Source of the DNA: Clostridiales bacterium Firm_14
GTDB taxonomy: Bacteria; Bacillota; Clostridia; Saccharofermentanales; Saccharofermentanaceae
DNA: 64,000 nt
Reading direction: 5' to 3'
Assembly: GCA_001604135.1 (NCBI GenBank)
Contig: LVAT01000020.1
Location: 1 to 64,000, forward strand
The position numbers and the translations under genes were made by a program. Position 1 is the stretch's first letter, and each line of letters starts with the position of its first letter. The notes below the pieces were generated by a model. That model saw only the letters and a list, made by a program, of their open reading frames with translations. It was not told the DNA's origin and did not search any database. Shown piece by piece: positions 33,163 through 42,118 of the stretch.

Positions 33163-34363
33163 CCGCCCTCATTGTGTAATAAGTCTCTGCATGAGAAAGA
33201 CTTAACGTTGACAGGAACGATGCCAGAGAACTGAAAAGGACAGTCACGGCAACTCCCAAAAGCCCATACAAAATGACTACCGGCAAGGGTGACATAAGAT
33301 AAGGAACATCAAGTGAATTCTCAATGAGGCGGTTAAACGGAAATACTGTAAGTATACCTGCCAAAAGGCCAGCTGCGCCGCCTGCAGCACCGATGATCAG
33401 GCCCTCGGTCAGTGATGAGAAACAGATCTTTGAAGATGACATACCAAGGATCCTTAATATTGCAAATTCTTTCTTCCTCTCATGGAAGATAACGGAAAAG
33501 AAAAGGATCATGGTAACGAATGAAAAGACAAGAAGCACTGTAAGCGTAACATTTATAAGCCTGTCTACCGAACCGAGCTTTACTGAAAGATCATTGATCA
33601 GTTTGTCAGTTTCAATAAACTTAATGCCTTCAGCTTTGCCGTAGATCTCTTTTTCGATACCGGTAATGTCGGCATTCTCACTGACACGGATAAGAACAGT
33701 TGATACAAACGCTCCGTCATCTTCCGGATTAATAAACTGATACCCCTTTTCCTTTGCATCGGAGAGGATCTCATGCATTGTATCTCTGGTCATGAACACA
33801 GAATGATCGAGTCCTGTTGCTGTCTCACCGAGCTTACCTGCAACTGGATACTCACTTCCGTAGAACTTCACTTTTCCGTCCGGCAAAGGAGTAACTTCAC
33901 TGCCGATGATCACGCTTCCTTTTTCCACTTCATCCGTGATCCTCTCGTCGATCCAAGGATCGATTACAAAATCAGTATCCGGATCGTAAGCTATCAGCTG
34001 AACCCTTGTCGAGCAGCAATCAGAGGACAGAGAAGTAAAATAGAACTGGCTCGTTGCACATTCCACGCCTTCGATATCATGAAGAGCCTGAGCTACCGAA
34101 ATGTCCATATAGAAAAACTCAGGTTCGCCTGTAAGCAGAATGTTCCTGGCCTTCACTTCCGAAGACTCCGGAACGATCATGAGATCTGCTCCCATACGCT
34201 CCTGCATCCTGGTCATGCCGTTATTAAGCGATCCTTTCAGCACGCTTCCTACGAACAAAGCATAAGAACCGATAAGAGCAGCAAGCATCAGGCAAAAAGA
34301 CCTGTACGGTCTTTTCCTGATGTTCTTAATGCCAAAGTCCAGATTTCCTTTAAAGTTACTCAT
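33155..34363 (-). CDS. FtsX/MacB-type ABC permease
   Basis: 402 residues. One N-terminal transmembrane segment (~20-40), a large extracytoplasmic domain (~45-275), and three C-terminal segments (VTLTVLLVFSFVTMILFFSV, the GLIIGAAGGAAGLLAGI region, and VVILYGLLGVAVTVLF). This is the MacB/FtsX topology. Only 1 bp separates it from the DUF4418 gene upstream; it overlaps its ATPase gene downstream. Confidence 0.85.
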   Translation of the reverse strand: MSNFKGNLDFGIKNIRKRPYRSFCLMLAALIGSYALFVGSVLKGSLNNGMTRMQERMGADLMIVPESSEVKARNILLTGEPEFFYMDISVAQALHDIEGVECATSQFYFTSLSSDCCSTRVQLIAYDPDTDFVIDPWIDERITDEVEKGSVIIGSEVTPLPDGKVKFYGSEYPVAGKLGETATGLDHSVFMTRDTMHEILSDAKEKGYQFINPEDDGAFVSTVLIRVSENADITGIEKEIYGKAEGIKFIETDKLINDLSVKLGSVDRLINVTLTVLLVFSFVTMILFFSVIFHERKKEFAILRILGMSSSKICFSSLTEGLIIGAAGGAAGLLAGILTVFPFNRLIENSLDVPYLMSPLPVVILYGLLGVAVTVLFSSLASFLSTLSLSHAETYYTMRAGE

Positions 34364-34364
34364 C

Positions 34365-34769
34365 TCAAGCTTTTTTCTTAGATGTCAGATAAAGAGCTGT
34401 GTGGATAAGCGCCACAACAACGATCAATGCTCCCGCAATGATAAGAGCGGGCTTTGTTCCTGATTGGCAAGGCATGTCAGCTGAACCGCATACACCGATA
34501 ACCACAGTGGGAATAAGGATAACAAGCACACCGTTTATCGCTGAAGCAACCGAATAAGCTGCAGCAGCCGCCTTCTCTTTTGTCAGAATGATGAGCACTC
34601 CTAAAACTAATGTGACAATACCGATCGCGACCTCTGTCTGTGATGTCCAGTGACACTTCATGAACTTTCCTTCCATTGCCTCACAAACTTTAAAGATCAC
34701 TGTCGGAATAAGAGCTGTGATAAGCCCTAAGACTGCAATTACAATACCTGTTATTTTTGATTTATTCAT
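34365..34769 (-). CDS. DUF4418 membrane protein
   Basis: 134 residues with four predicted transmembrane segments. Conserved Cys in FKVCEAMEGKFMKCHW and VCGSADMPCQSG fit DUF4418 proteins, which occur next to MacB-type ABC genes in Clostridia. It begins the DUF4418-permease-ATPase set, directly after the sulfonate-type transporter genes. Its function is not established. Confidence 0.75.
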   Translation of the reverse strand: MNKSKITGIVIAVLGLITALIPTVIFKVCEAMEGKFMKCHWTSQTEVAIGIVTLVLGVLIILTKEKAAAAAYSVASAINGVLVILIPTVVIGVCGSADMPCQSGTKPALIIAGALIVVVALIHTALYLTSKKKA

Positions 34770-34786
34770 TTTAAAAATATCCTTTA

Positions 34787-35587
34787 TTAAATGTTGTATT
34801 CCGGTTCAGGATGAGCCGTAGCAAGATCAAATTCCTGGAGAAGTTTTCTTCGCATCGCAAGGAATTCAGCTTCGCCTCTCTGTCTCGGATGAGGAATATT
34901 AACCTCAATGATGTTACTTATCTTTCCGGGTCTGGGAGTCATAATTACAATCCTGTCAGAAAGATATATAGCTTCGTCTATATCATGGGTTACGAGAACC
35001 ATCGTAATACCATTAAACTTATGCAGTTCCAGGAGCTTATCCTGGATATCGGCACGGGTAAAAGAATCCAGTGCGCCCATCGGTTCATCGAGAAGAAGCA
35101 TTTTCGGATCATTTATCAATGTCCTGGCAATTGCCACTCTCTGAGCCATTCCTCCGCTTATCTGATAAGGATATGAATCCTCGAATCCATTAAGTCCGAC
35201 AAGCTCAATATATTTGGGCACTTCAGACTTTTTCTCTTTATAGATCTTTCTTGTTTTAAGACCGTATGCAATATTCTGTTCAACAGTAAGCCAGTTAAAC
35301 AGACCACCCTGCTGAAAAACATATCCGCGCTCAGGATCCGGTTTTGTGATCTTATGATCATCCATAACGATCGAACCTGAGTCAGGCTTATCAAGGCCTG
35401 CTATCGAACGGAGCAAAGTTGTCTTGCCGCATCCGCTTGCGCCAATGATTGAAATGAATTCTCCGCGTTTAACGTTCAGACTAACGTCCTCAAGGGCTTC
35501 AACATCTGCGCCGTCATCATCCTTATATATGCGGCGGAGGTTCTTGATCTTAAGAATGTAATCTTCTTTTTCAATCTGTTCAGCCAT
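34787..35587 (-). CDS. ssuB: Sulfonate/taurine-type ABC transporter ATP-binding protein
   Basis: 266 residues. ATG 35587 overlaps the permease stop as TAATG, the likely start; an upstream start would overlap further. Walker A GASGCGKTT, Q-loop VFQQGGLFNW, signature ISGGMAQR, Walker B MLLLDEPMGALD. It belongs to the SsuB/TauB/NrtD family that energises uptake of sulfonates, taurine or nitrate. It is encoded with its permease and binding lipoprotein (C and A genes) in one operon. Confidence 0.85.
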   Translation of the reverse strand: MAEQIEKEDYILKIKNLRRIYKDDDGADVEALEDVSLNVKRGEFISIIGASGCGKTTLLRSIAGLDKPDSGSIVMDDHKITKPDPERGYVFQQGGLFNWLTVEQNIAYGLKTRKIYKEKKSEVPKYIELVGLNGFEDSYPYQISGGMAQRVAIARTLINDPKMLLLDEPMGALDSFTRADIQDKLLELHKFNGITMVLVTHDIDEAIYLSDRIVIMTPRPGKISNIIEVNIPHPRQRGEAEFLAMRRKLLQEFDLATAHPEPEYNI

Positions 35588-36576
35588 TATCTTACGAGTC
35601 CCTTCTGCCATCTTAAGGCGTATTTTTCCACCCTCTCAAGGATTGCAGTGATGAAGCTGAACAATACAGCCATTACAACAATTGCAGCAAAAACTTTGTA
35701 GTATGCGCTCCACACTTTGGAGAGATTGATGTAATATCCGAGTCCGCCAGGCTGTCCCATCATCTCCGCCATTACAAGGGTTGTGAACGCGAATGCATTT
35801 GCTGTCGATATACCTGTAAAGATCTGCGGCAGAGCATGCGGAACGGCAACTCTGAATACCAGATCCAATGTGTTCGAACCCAATGTTCTTGCTGCTTCGA
35901 ACTGAACCTTCGGTGTCGACTTGATTCCCTGTGATGTAAGGCTTGTTACCGGGAACCAGACACAAATAACAATAAGGAATACCGCAGCGGCAAAAGGTGT
36001 CGGAAGAAGCGTTAAAGCAAATGGCATCCATGCTACTGCCGGGATTACGCCCGTAACCTTAAGTACGGGCGTGACCCAGTAGTATACCTTTGGAAACCAG
36101 CCAACGAGAATGCCGGTTCCAACTCCGAATACCACTCCAAGGGCAAATCCTGCAGCATAAAGCCTTAAAGAATAAAGTGTATTCTCCAGCACGAACTGAG
36201 GTTCGATGAGAAACGCTTCAACGATACCTGCAGGTCCCGGAAAAAACGGCTGAGGCAGTAATTGCCATTTAGTTCCGAGAATGTCCCAAACCAGAAGTGC
36301 TATTCCTGATGCAAACCTTATTGGTGCACCCTTAACGTATTTCTTCCATTTGTCGTGATCTTTTAATGAGATAAGACCTGACACAAGAAATATTGCCGAT
36401 AAGACTATGAGAACAGCTCTGTAAGTACTGTTAATATCTACAGTTATTCCTGCAACAGAATATTCTGTTATCTCAACATCAGCGGTGATCGGGATCAGGG
36501 CATTAAGAAGCGCCGCGATCAGGAATCCTGTTATTGATAAGGAAAAGCCGTAAACGATTGAACTCTTCTTAATCAT
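35587..36576 (-). CDS. ssuC: Sulfonate/taurine-type ABC transporter permease
   Basis: 329 residues, with two extra N-terminal transmembrane segments before the SsuC-like core. The EAA-type loop is seen as FEAARTLGSNTLDLVFRVAVPHALPQI. Overlaps of 4 bp with the binding-protein gene and TAATG with the ATPase gene show tight translational coupling. The extra N-terminus of ~85 residues is longer than in E. coli SsuC. Confidence 0.85.
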   Translation of the reverse strand: MIKKSSIVYGFSLSITGFLIAALLNALIPITADVEITEYSVAGITVDINSTYRAVLIVLSAIFLVSGLISLKDHDKWKKYVKGAPIRFASGIALLVWDILGTKWQLLPQPFFPGPAGIVEAFLIEPQFVLENTLYSLRLYAAGFALGVVFGVGTGILVGWFPKVYYWVTPVLKVTGVIPAVAWMPFALTLLPTPFAAAVFLIVICVWFPVTSLTSQGIKSTPKVQFEAARTLGSNTLDLVFRVAVPHALPQIFTGISTANAFAFTTLVMAEMMGQPGGLGYYINLSKVWSAYYKVFAAIVVMAVLFSFITAILERVEKYALRWQKGLVR

Positions 36577-37613
36577 TTGCCGCCATCCACATTTACTTCA
36601 ACGAAGTATTTTGACGTGTAAGTATCAGCATCTGTCTTAAGATATCCGATATCGTAAAGCTGCTGTGCGAAGTAACGTACATCATCCTTTACATTGAACA
36701 CATTGTTTGCACGCTGCTCATATGAAGGATAGTTATATGAAGTGATAAGCTCGACAGCGAGTTCACGGTCCTCGATCTGTGAATACTTGCCCTTGATAAT
36801 GATGTCTACTGCCTGTTCAGGATTCTTGTTGATAAAGTCCTGAGCCTTTCTGTAAGCACGGAGCAAAGCTGCGATCTCTTCGGGATTCTCCTCATAAACC
36901 TTTCTTGAAGCATATAAGAAGCAGCAGGATTTGCCTGCGAAAGGTTCATCAGTTGTAATATTGAGAATTGTCTTAACCTTGCCGGCCTTCTCGGCTACGC
37001 TTGCGAGCGGATCCCACATTGCAGCGGCATCGATATCGCCTTTATATAATGCCTCAAGTTCAAGGTTGCCGTCTGCAAAAGGAAGGAATTCAACCTGGTG
37101 ATCTTCCTGTCTTGCTGAAATACCTGCATTCTCGAGCCAGACGCTTGCTACCTGATGGGGAGTTCCACCGATCTCATCAACGCCGATCTTAAGATTTTTC
37201 AGATCTTCAGGTGATTTGATCTCAGAATCGGGACGGACAACGATCTTGATGCAGCCGTCATGGAGCTTGTCAACAACTACTGTATTAACGCCTTCCTCCA
37301 TTGAAGGGAAAAACTGGAAATCTCCGTTAACGATCGGAATAGTTCCGTTATTAAGACCGATCTTTCTTGTCTCTGTATCAGCTGAGATAAGTGTTACATC
37401 AAAGCCTTCTTCCTTAAAGTAACCGTTCTCGTACGCAATATAGATAGGTGCTCCGCACAATGAACCGTCAAGTCCGGGAATATTGATCTTCCACTTAGCT
37501 CCCTCTTCTTTTTTAGCGCAGCCTGCAAAAGGCAATGCGAACGCAAAAAGCGCAATTACCGCTACTGCTTTTTTCGAAGCCTCACGGATTTTTGTATTGA
37601 TCCTCTGTGACAT
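36573..37613 (-). CDS. ssuA: Sulfonate/taurine-type substrate-binding lipoprotein
   Basis: 346 residues with a signal and lipobox (FAGC, Cys ~32). The mature part is a type 2 periplasmic-binding fold of the SsuA/NrtA family (APIYIAYENGYFKEEGFDV, then IGVDEIGGTPHQVASVWLENAGI and GDIDAAAMWDPLASVAEKAG). It delivers ligand to the permease and ATPase encoded downstream. The exact ligand is not determined; organosulfur compounds fit the surrounding genes. Confidence 0.85.
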   Translation of the reverse strand: MSQRINTKIREASKKAVAVIALFAFALPFAGCAKKEEGAKWKINIPGLDGSLCGAPIYIAYENGYFKEEGFDVTLISADTETRKIGLNNGTIPIVNGDFQFFPSMEEGVNTVVVDKLHDGCIKIVVRPDSEIKSPEDLKNLKIGVDEIGGTPHQVASVWLENAGISARQEDHQVEFLPFADGNLELEALYKGDIDAAAMWDPLASVAEKAGKVKTILNITTDEPFAGKSCCFLYASRKVYEENPEEIAALLRAYRKAQDFINKNPEQAVDIIIKGKYSQIEDRELAVELITSYNYPSYEQRANNVFNVKDDVRYFAQQLYDIGYLKTDADTYTSKYFVEVNVDGGK

Positions 37614-37706
37614 TTTCTGTCTCCTCCTTTTTCGATTGAGAAGATTTAAGCACAGAGATAATTTTGCCGCTAATCTACAATATTCATTGAAAACTATAGA
37701 AAATGG

Positions 37707-38210
37707 CTATACATCATAAACATTATTAAATGTTAAACGCATTTGATACCAGGTGACTCCGCCATGGACCGACTTTAAAGTCACGCCTTCATTTACAAAT
37801 CCGAATTTTGAATAATAGTGGATTAATTCTTTCTTACAAGTAAGAACAATGCCTTTACGCCCGTCTTGTTGAGATTCATCGATAATACGTTTTATTAGAG
37901 TACCTGCCAGACCCTGTTTTCTATAACCGGGGATCGTATTAACACCGAAGATCATCTGCCAGGCGCCGTTCTCGTTATGCATTGATGCTTCTTCATACAT
38001 CCTGTCAGTAAGATCTCTTTCATCAGTTACAAGACCATCAACAAAAGAGACCAATCTGTTATCAATAAAAAGCAGCCAGAAGTGATCGCCGTAGCGTTCA
38101 AGACGCCCACGGAATTCTTCTTCTGTTGCTGCCTCTGAAGCGGGAAAACACTCCCTCTCCACTGCCGCGATCTTATCCAGATCTTTTATAGTCGCTTTTC
38201 TTATATACAT
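37707..38210 (-). CDS. GNAT-family N-acetyltransferase
   Basis: 167 residues. The acetyl-CoA binding signature appears as YRKQGLAGTLIKRII (R/Q-x-x-G-x-A) at ~115. The N-terminus (IRKATIKDLDKIAAVERECF) is typical GNAT. The substrate is unknown. It stands alone between the transporter operon and the second sulfhydrylase, which is divergent. Confidence 0.82.
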   Translation of the reverse strand: MYIRKATIKDLDKIAAVERECFPASEAATEEEFRGRLERYGDHFWLLFIDNRLVSFVDGLVTDERDLTDRMYEEASMHNENGAWQMIFGVNTIPGYRKQGLAGTLIKRIIDESQQDGRKGIVLTCKKELIHYYSKFGFVNEGVTLKSVHGGVTWYQMRLTFNNVYDV

Positions 38211-38339
38211 GCACTTATTCTATACAATTCAATTAAAGCCTGGGTATACATTTTGTTTATCAGGAACGATAACGAACATCTATTATCTTTTAAGTTCCCG
38301 CTATTCTATAATCCCTTCCAACACAGGAGGAGACAAATC

Positions 38340-39635
38340 ATGGCTTACAATTTTGACACATTAAAGATCCGTGCAGGATATGACCCGCTTCAGCATAATC
38401 ATGCCGTAAGCGTACCTATTTATCAGACAGTAGCTTTCGAGATGGGAAGCACTGAAAGAGCTGATGCTTTATTTGCATTTGAACTTGAGGATCCGCTCTA
38501 CACAAGAGTATCCAATCCCACCGTTCAAGTTCTGGAAAAAAGAGTTGCCGCACTTCACGGCGTTGAAAGTGCTGTTGCAGTAGCATCAGGCATGGCCGCC
38601 ATCTCATACACCGCATTGGCCCTTGCAGCACAAGGCGGAAGGATCCTTACAAGCCCGCGCCTCTACGGCGGTGCTGTTGACGGATTCCCCTCGATCCTTG
38701 CAGAACTCGGCGTTAAATATGACATGATCGAGAATCCCGACGATTCTAATGAGTTCGAACGCAATATCAAAGACGATACCAAGGCAATCTATATCGAGAC
38801 CATCTCAAATCCTTTGGCAACAGTCCTTGATTTTGAAGCAATCGCAGACATTGCCCACAAGCATGGTATACCGCTTGTTGTAGATAACACTGCAGCTACG
38901 CCTTACCTCTTCAACCCGTTTGAACATGGCGCAGATATCGTAGTTTATTCGGCAACAAAGGCCTTGTGCGGTCACGGTAATGTTATCGCCGGCCTTATTC
39001 TCGAGAAAGGCACATTCGATTACGGTTCAGGAAAGTTCCCTCTTTTCGAGAAGAAACTGTGGTTTTTAAGAGACAGAAATGACAATCCGAGAAGTATTCT
39101 TGAGTCTTTCCCGAAAACGCCCGTTACCGGAAAGATCAGAGCAGTACACTTGAATTACCTTGGCGCTGCCCTCTCCCCGTTTGATGCATATCTTATTCTT
39201 CTCGGAATCGAGACACTCTCCGAGAGAGTCTCCAAGCAGGTGTCTTCCGCGCTTAAGATTGTGGAATACTTAGACAACAACGAACACGTTAACAGCGTCA
39301 GCTATCCTTATGCCAAGAACAGCAAATATAAGGCTCTTGCCGATAAATACCTTCCTAACGGTGCAGGCGGACTCTTCTCATTTGAGTTCAACGGAACCGA
39401 AGAACAAAAGAGGAAGTTCATCGAAGCAGTTAACATATTCGGCTACCAGGCAAATATCGGTGACGCCAAATCGCTCATTGTAAACCCCGCACAGACAACT
39501 CACGGCGAACTTACATACGAGCAGCGTGATATAACAGGTCTTACTCTCAGTACGATCAGATTATCGATCGGCCTCGAAGATCCACAGGATCTTATCGATG
39601 ACCTTGATCAAGCCTTCGAAAAAGCCTTCAAATAA
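38340..39635 (+). CDS. O-acetylhomoserine sulfhydrylase-type PLP enzyme (second copy)
   Basis: 431 residues starting at ATG 38340 behind AGGAGGAG. PLP-lysine motif YSATKALCGHGNVIAG and IPLVVDNTAATPYLFNP are intact. It is a paralogue of the enzyme at 29855-31153 and among the few plus-strand genes in this part. The reaction is probably O-acetylhomoserine plus sulfide or a thiol. No leader ORF or attenuator is visible upstream, so the two copies seem to be regulated differently. Confidence 0.88.
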   Translation: MAYNFDTLKIRAGYDPLQHNHAVSVPIYQTVAFEMGSTERADALFAFELEDPLYTRVSNPTVQVLEKRVAALHGVESAVAVASGMAAISYTALALAAQGGRILTSPRLYGGAVDGFPSILAELGVKYDMIENPDDSNEFERNIKDDTKAIYIETISNPLATVLDFEAIADIAHKHGIPLVVDNTAATPYLFNPFEHGADIVVYSATKALCGHGNVIAGLILEKGTFDYGSGKFPLFEKKLWFLRDRNDNPRSILESFPKTPVTGKIRAVHLNYLGAALSPFDAYLILLGIETLSERVSKQVSSALKIVEYLDNNEHVNSVSYPYAKNSKYKALADKYLPNGAGGLFSFEFNGTEEQKRKFIEAVNIFGYQANIGDAKSLIVNPAQTTHGELTYEQRDITGLTLSTIRLSIGLEDPQDLIDDLDQAFEKAFK

Positions 39636-39670
39636 AGACATTTTTATGTTTTTCCTGATAATAGCCCTTT

Positions 39671-39700
39671 CTGTCCCCTCAACCAGGCAGGAGGGGTTAT
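39671..39700 (+). terminator. Hairpin after the second sulfhydrylase
   Basis: CCCCTC pairs with GAGGGG across AACCAGGCAG, followed by TTATTT. A moderate terminator. Confidence 0.5.
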
Positions 39701-39853
39701 TTAATTGCCGATTGTCTTTAACGCACCCAGACAGTGAATCCTTACAACACGGTTCTCATCTGTCTCAGATATCTTTTTAAGTATCTGCTCATAAGGCCTC
39801 ACGAACTCAGGTCTGCGTTTTCCGAGCACCCGAAAAATCTCAGGAGCCTCCAT
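39701..39853 (-). pseudogene. HEAT-repeat-like gene fragment
   Basis: Reading leftward: RVRMEAPEIFRVLGKRRPEF, then PYEQILKKISETDENRVVRI and HCLGALKTIG to TAA 39701. The frame continues upstream in a protein-like way but hits TAG at 39890-39892. It looks like the C-terminal end of a HEAT-repeat protein whose 5' part has been lost. It lies downstream of the terminator that ends the serine acetyltransferase transcript. Confidence 0.5.
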
Positions 39854-39926
39854 TCTCACCCTTTCAGCGTCATCGCACTGTTCCTGAAACTATTTGTCTT
39901 CCTGGATTCCAGGTACAAGCGCAAAT

Positions 39927-39965
39927 AAAAAACCTCGCCCAGGACCGCAAACTCTAGGGCGAGGT
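39927..39965 (-). terminator. Terminator of the serine acetyltransferase transcript
   Basis: CCTCGCCC and GGGCGAGG form an 8-bp stem; on the minus strand it is followed by TTTTTTATTTG. The stretch from 39966 to 40098 has no gene. Confidence 0.8.
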
Positions 39966-40098
39966 AAAAATATTACTAAATCTTAGAAGGCAACCGTCTT
40001 TGCAGACCGTGCTTCATATGATTATTCTATCATTCGGCATATATTCAGTCAACGAAATACAAATCGTTCATATCGATAAAACATCAAAATAATCCGCA

Positions 40099-41058
40099 TC
40101 AGATGATGTAATACCACTCGTCGCTCTGCTTAACCTCTTCACTCTTGGCGTTTTTGCCGTCAGCCTTATTCTCTTTTTCAAGATTGGTCATGCTGACCTT
40201 GGAATTAGGCTCAACAGATGCGGTGATAAATGAGTTGCCGCCGATTACGGTGTTCTCGCCGATAACGGTATTGCCGCCGAGGATTGAAGCATTCGCGTAG
40301 ATGGTAACGTTATCGCATATCGTAGGATGACGCTTCTTGCCTGAGAGCTTCTGGCCGCCTCTTGTAGAGAGAGCACCAATAGTTACACCCTGGTAGATCT
40401 TTACGTTGCTGCCGATTATGGATGTCTCACCTACAACGATACCCGTGCCGTGATCAATGAAGAAATACTTGCCGATCGTAGCACCCGGATGGATATCGAT
40501 TCCCGTCTCGGAATGAGCATATTCGGTCATGAGACGCGGCAGGATCGGGACTTTCAAAAGATACAGCTCATGCGCAATTCGATAAACCGTGATCGCCATA
40601 AGTCCGGGATATGCGAGGATGACTTCATCGAAGTTAGCTGCAGCGGGGTCGCCGTCCAATGTAGCCAGAAGGTCTGTCTCAATATATTCCCTGATCATGG
40701 GGATCTTCTTGAAGAATTCCGTCGTGATGCGGTAGCTCTCTTCCTCGCGCTTCTCATCAGTCATCTTGTCGTCACTCTGGGAATAATCGAGAGCCCTGTA
40801 GATCTGCTTTTTCAAGTGATAGAAAACATCTTCGATCGTTACCGCGAAGGAGTTCTTCGGATTATAGATCTTATATGTGAGATCGCGGAAATATCCGGGA
40901 TAGATGATCCTGAAGAAATGCTCTACAAGCTCTCTTACCTCATCCTTGTCAGGATTGCTGAACAGCTTTATAGCATCAATATTCTTTCCGCCGTTATAGT
41001 CATCAAATATAGCCTGGACAATCTGGTCGATCTCTTCATGCATGGCATCTTTAGTCAT
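40099..41058 (-). CDS. cysE: Serine O-acetyltransferase
   Basis: 319 residues, of the longer EpsC/SatA-like type. The left-handed beta-helix of hexapeptide repeats starts with the HIS motif region IDIHPGATIGKYFFIDHGTG and continues (VVGETSIIGSNVKIYQGVTI, TICDNVTIYANASILGGNTV). It makes O-acetylserine from serine and acetyl-CoA, the first step of cysteine synthesis. Its 5' region carries a leader ORF with five consecutive Cys codons and a terminator/antiterminator pair, so it is almost certainly controlled by cysteine supply. Confidence 0.9.
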   Translation of the reverse strand: MTKDAMHEEIDQIVQAIFDDYNGGKNIDAIKLFSNPDKDEVRELVEHFFRIIYPGYFRDLTYKIYNPKNSFAVTIEDVFYHLKKQIYRALDYSQSDDKMTDEKREEESYRITTEFFKKIPMIREYIETDLLATLDGDPAAANFDEVILAYPGLMAITVYRIAHELYLLKVPILPRLMTEYAHSETGIDIHPGATIGKYFFIDHGTGIVVGETSIIGSNVKIYQGVTIGALSTRGGQKLSGKKRHPTICDNVTIYANASILGGNTVIGENTVIGGNSFITASVEPNSKVSMTNLEKENKADGKNAKSEEVKQSDEWYYII

Positions 41059-41081
41059 ATTAACGTCTCCTTCTTCTCAAT

Positions 41082-41119
41082 AAAAAACCCGAAAACTTCA
41101 TTGTTTCCGGGTGAATCTT
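41082..41119 (-). terminator. Attenuator of the serine acetyltransferase gene
   Basis: On the minus strand ACCCGGAAAC (41103-41112) pairs with GTTTTCGGGT (41087-41096), then TTTTTT. The segment AAGATTCACCC (41109-41119) overlaps the 5' arm and is complementary (one bulge) to GGGTGAGATCTT (41171-41182) at the leader stop codon, giving an alternative antiterminator. Confidence 0.85.
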
Positions 41120-41176
41120 ACTTACAAATCATTTTTATTCCGGCACTCATCGCATACGAACTGCGCCCTTAAGATC

Positions 41177-41230
41177 TCACCCTTGGGACAAACAGCAACA
41201 ACAACATAAAAGATTGTTCTCAAATGTCAT
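41177..41230 (-). CDS. Cysteine leader peptide of the serine acetyltransferase attenuator
   Basis: ATG 41230 to TGA 41177 encodes MTFENNLLCCCCCLSQG, with five Cys codons in a row. A ribosome finishing at TGA would cover the antiterminator segment at 41171-41182 and allow the terminator to form. A ribosome stalled at the Cys codons would leave it free, so transcription continues into the cysE-type gene. AAAGG lies 11 nt before the ATG, a weak ribosome site. Confidence 0.85.
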   Translation of the reverse strand: MTFENNLLCCCCCLSQG

Positions 41231-41262
41231 ATGCAACTATACCTTTCTTTTTCTTATTATGG

Positions 41263-41291
41263 ATTCTATCAACAATTACCTACCCAGTCAA
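41263..41291 (-). promoter_or_regulatory. Promoter of the serine acetyltransferase gene
   Basis: -35 TTGACT (41286-41291), 17-bp spacer, -10 TAGAAT (41263-41268). TTACCTA (41276-41282) lies between them; its partner half (TCGGAAT, 41292-41298) is degenerate. The half-site position relative to the -35 is the same as at the sulfhydrylase promoter. Confidence 0.75.
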
Positions 41292-41305
41292 TCGGAATGA
41301 CTTTG

Positions 41306-42022
41306 TCAGGCAGCTTGACCGGTCAACAGCAGTTTTAACAGGAAAAGCAGCAGAAGATGGCCGGGATAGAACGCATAGAACAGCCATTTAAGCCCCTTGC
41401 CCTTCTTTCCGTTATACAGCAAGAGCGGCACTATACTTAATCCTGTCGTACAGTAGTAACCCATCGTTCTTGTAAGTGCCAGGAAGGCGACTCCGGGGAT
41501 CGGCCTGACATAATGATTCACATCCTTAAACACATAGAACAGGAACACTGATGCTACTGCAAACATCGTATAATCCGCTTTAACCAGCATAGCAACGACC
41601 GCCATGGCAATGACAGCCAAAACCCCAAGCATGGTCCTCCACACACTGTATCTGCCTTTGATCTCACTTTTCGGACCCCTGATAAGATCGAAAAGCATCA
41701 GCGCAGCTATGGAGATAAAGAAGGACAGCATAATATTCTGGTGAGAAAGATTGATATTTCCTTCAAAAGCCAGATCGAAGGGCACCTCACTGACAAGAGC
41801 GAAAATTCCCATTCTAAGAAGATACTTATTCCTGTTCCGGGTATGAATATATCCTTCGGCAATACAGAAAGCGAAGATCGGCATCGCAAGTCTTCCGACC
41901 ATCCTCAGCCAGATGATATCAGGGAAAAACACATCACCCACATGATCAAAGGCCATACTGATCATGGCAATGATCTTGAGCATTGTCCCGTCTAAACATC
42001 TGATGCCTTGAGTTTTTCCCAT
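41306..42022 (-). CDS. TraX family membrane protein
   Basis: 238 residues with multiple predicted transmembrane segments. The N-terminus (GTMLKIIAMISMAFDHVGD, then MVGRLAMPIFAFCIAEGYIHT) is the TraX signature. In F plasmids TraX acetylates pilin; chromosomal homologues in Clostridia are of uncertain role and related to membrane acyltransferases. It lies between the cysteine-synthesis gene and the pilus regulators, with no clear operon link. Confidence 0.8.
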   Translation of the reverse strand: MGKTQGIRCLDGTMLKIIAMISMAFDHVGDVFFPDIIWLRMVGRLAMPIFAFCIAEGYIHTRNRNKYLLRMGIFALVSEVPFDLAFEGNINLSHQNIMLSFFISIAALMLFDLIRGPKSEIKGRYSVWRTMLGVLAVIAMAVVAMLVKADYTMFAVASVFLFYVFKDVNHYVRPIPGVAFLALTRTMGYYCTTGLSIVPLLLYNGKKGKGLKWLFYAFYPGHLLLLFLLKLLLTGQAA

Positions 42023-42118
42023 CTTAAAATTCCCGCCGCCAGTATTATTAGATCACGCCGGTCATTATAACATTGCGAAAATCTGATGGTAAGGGCTCTT
42101 GCAGCCGCACGCAAAGCG

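Noticed and set aside
41306-42022. TraX-like gene as part of a conjugative element
   Set aside because: No other transfer genes are close; chromosomal TraX homologues are common in Clostridia.
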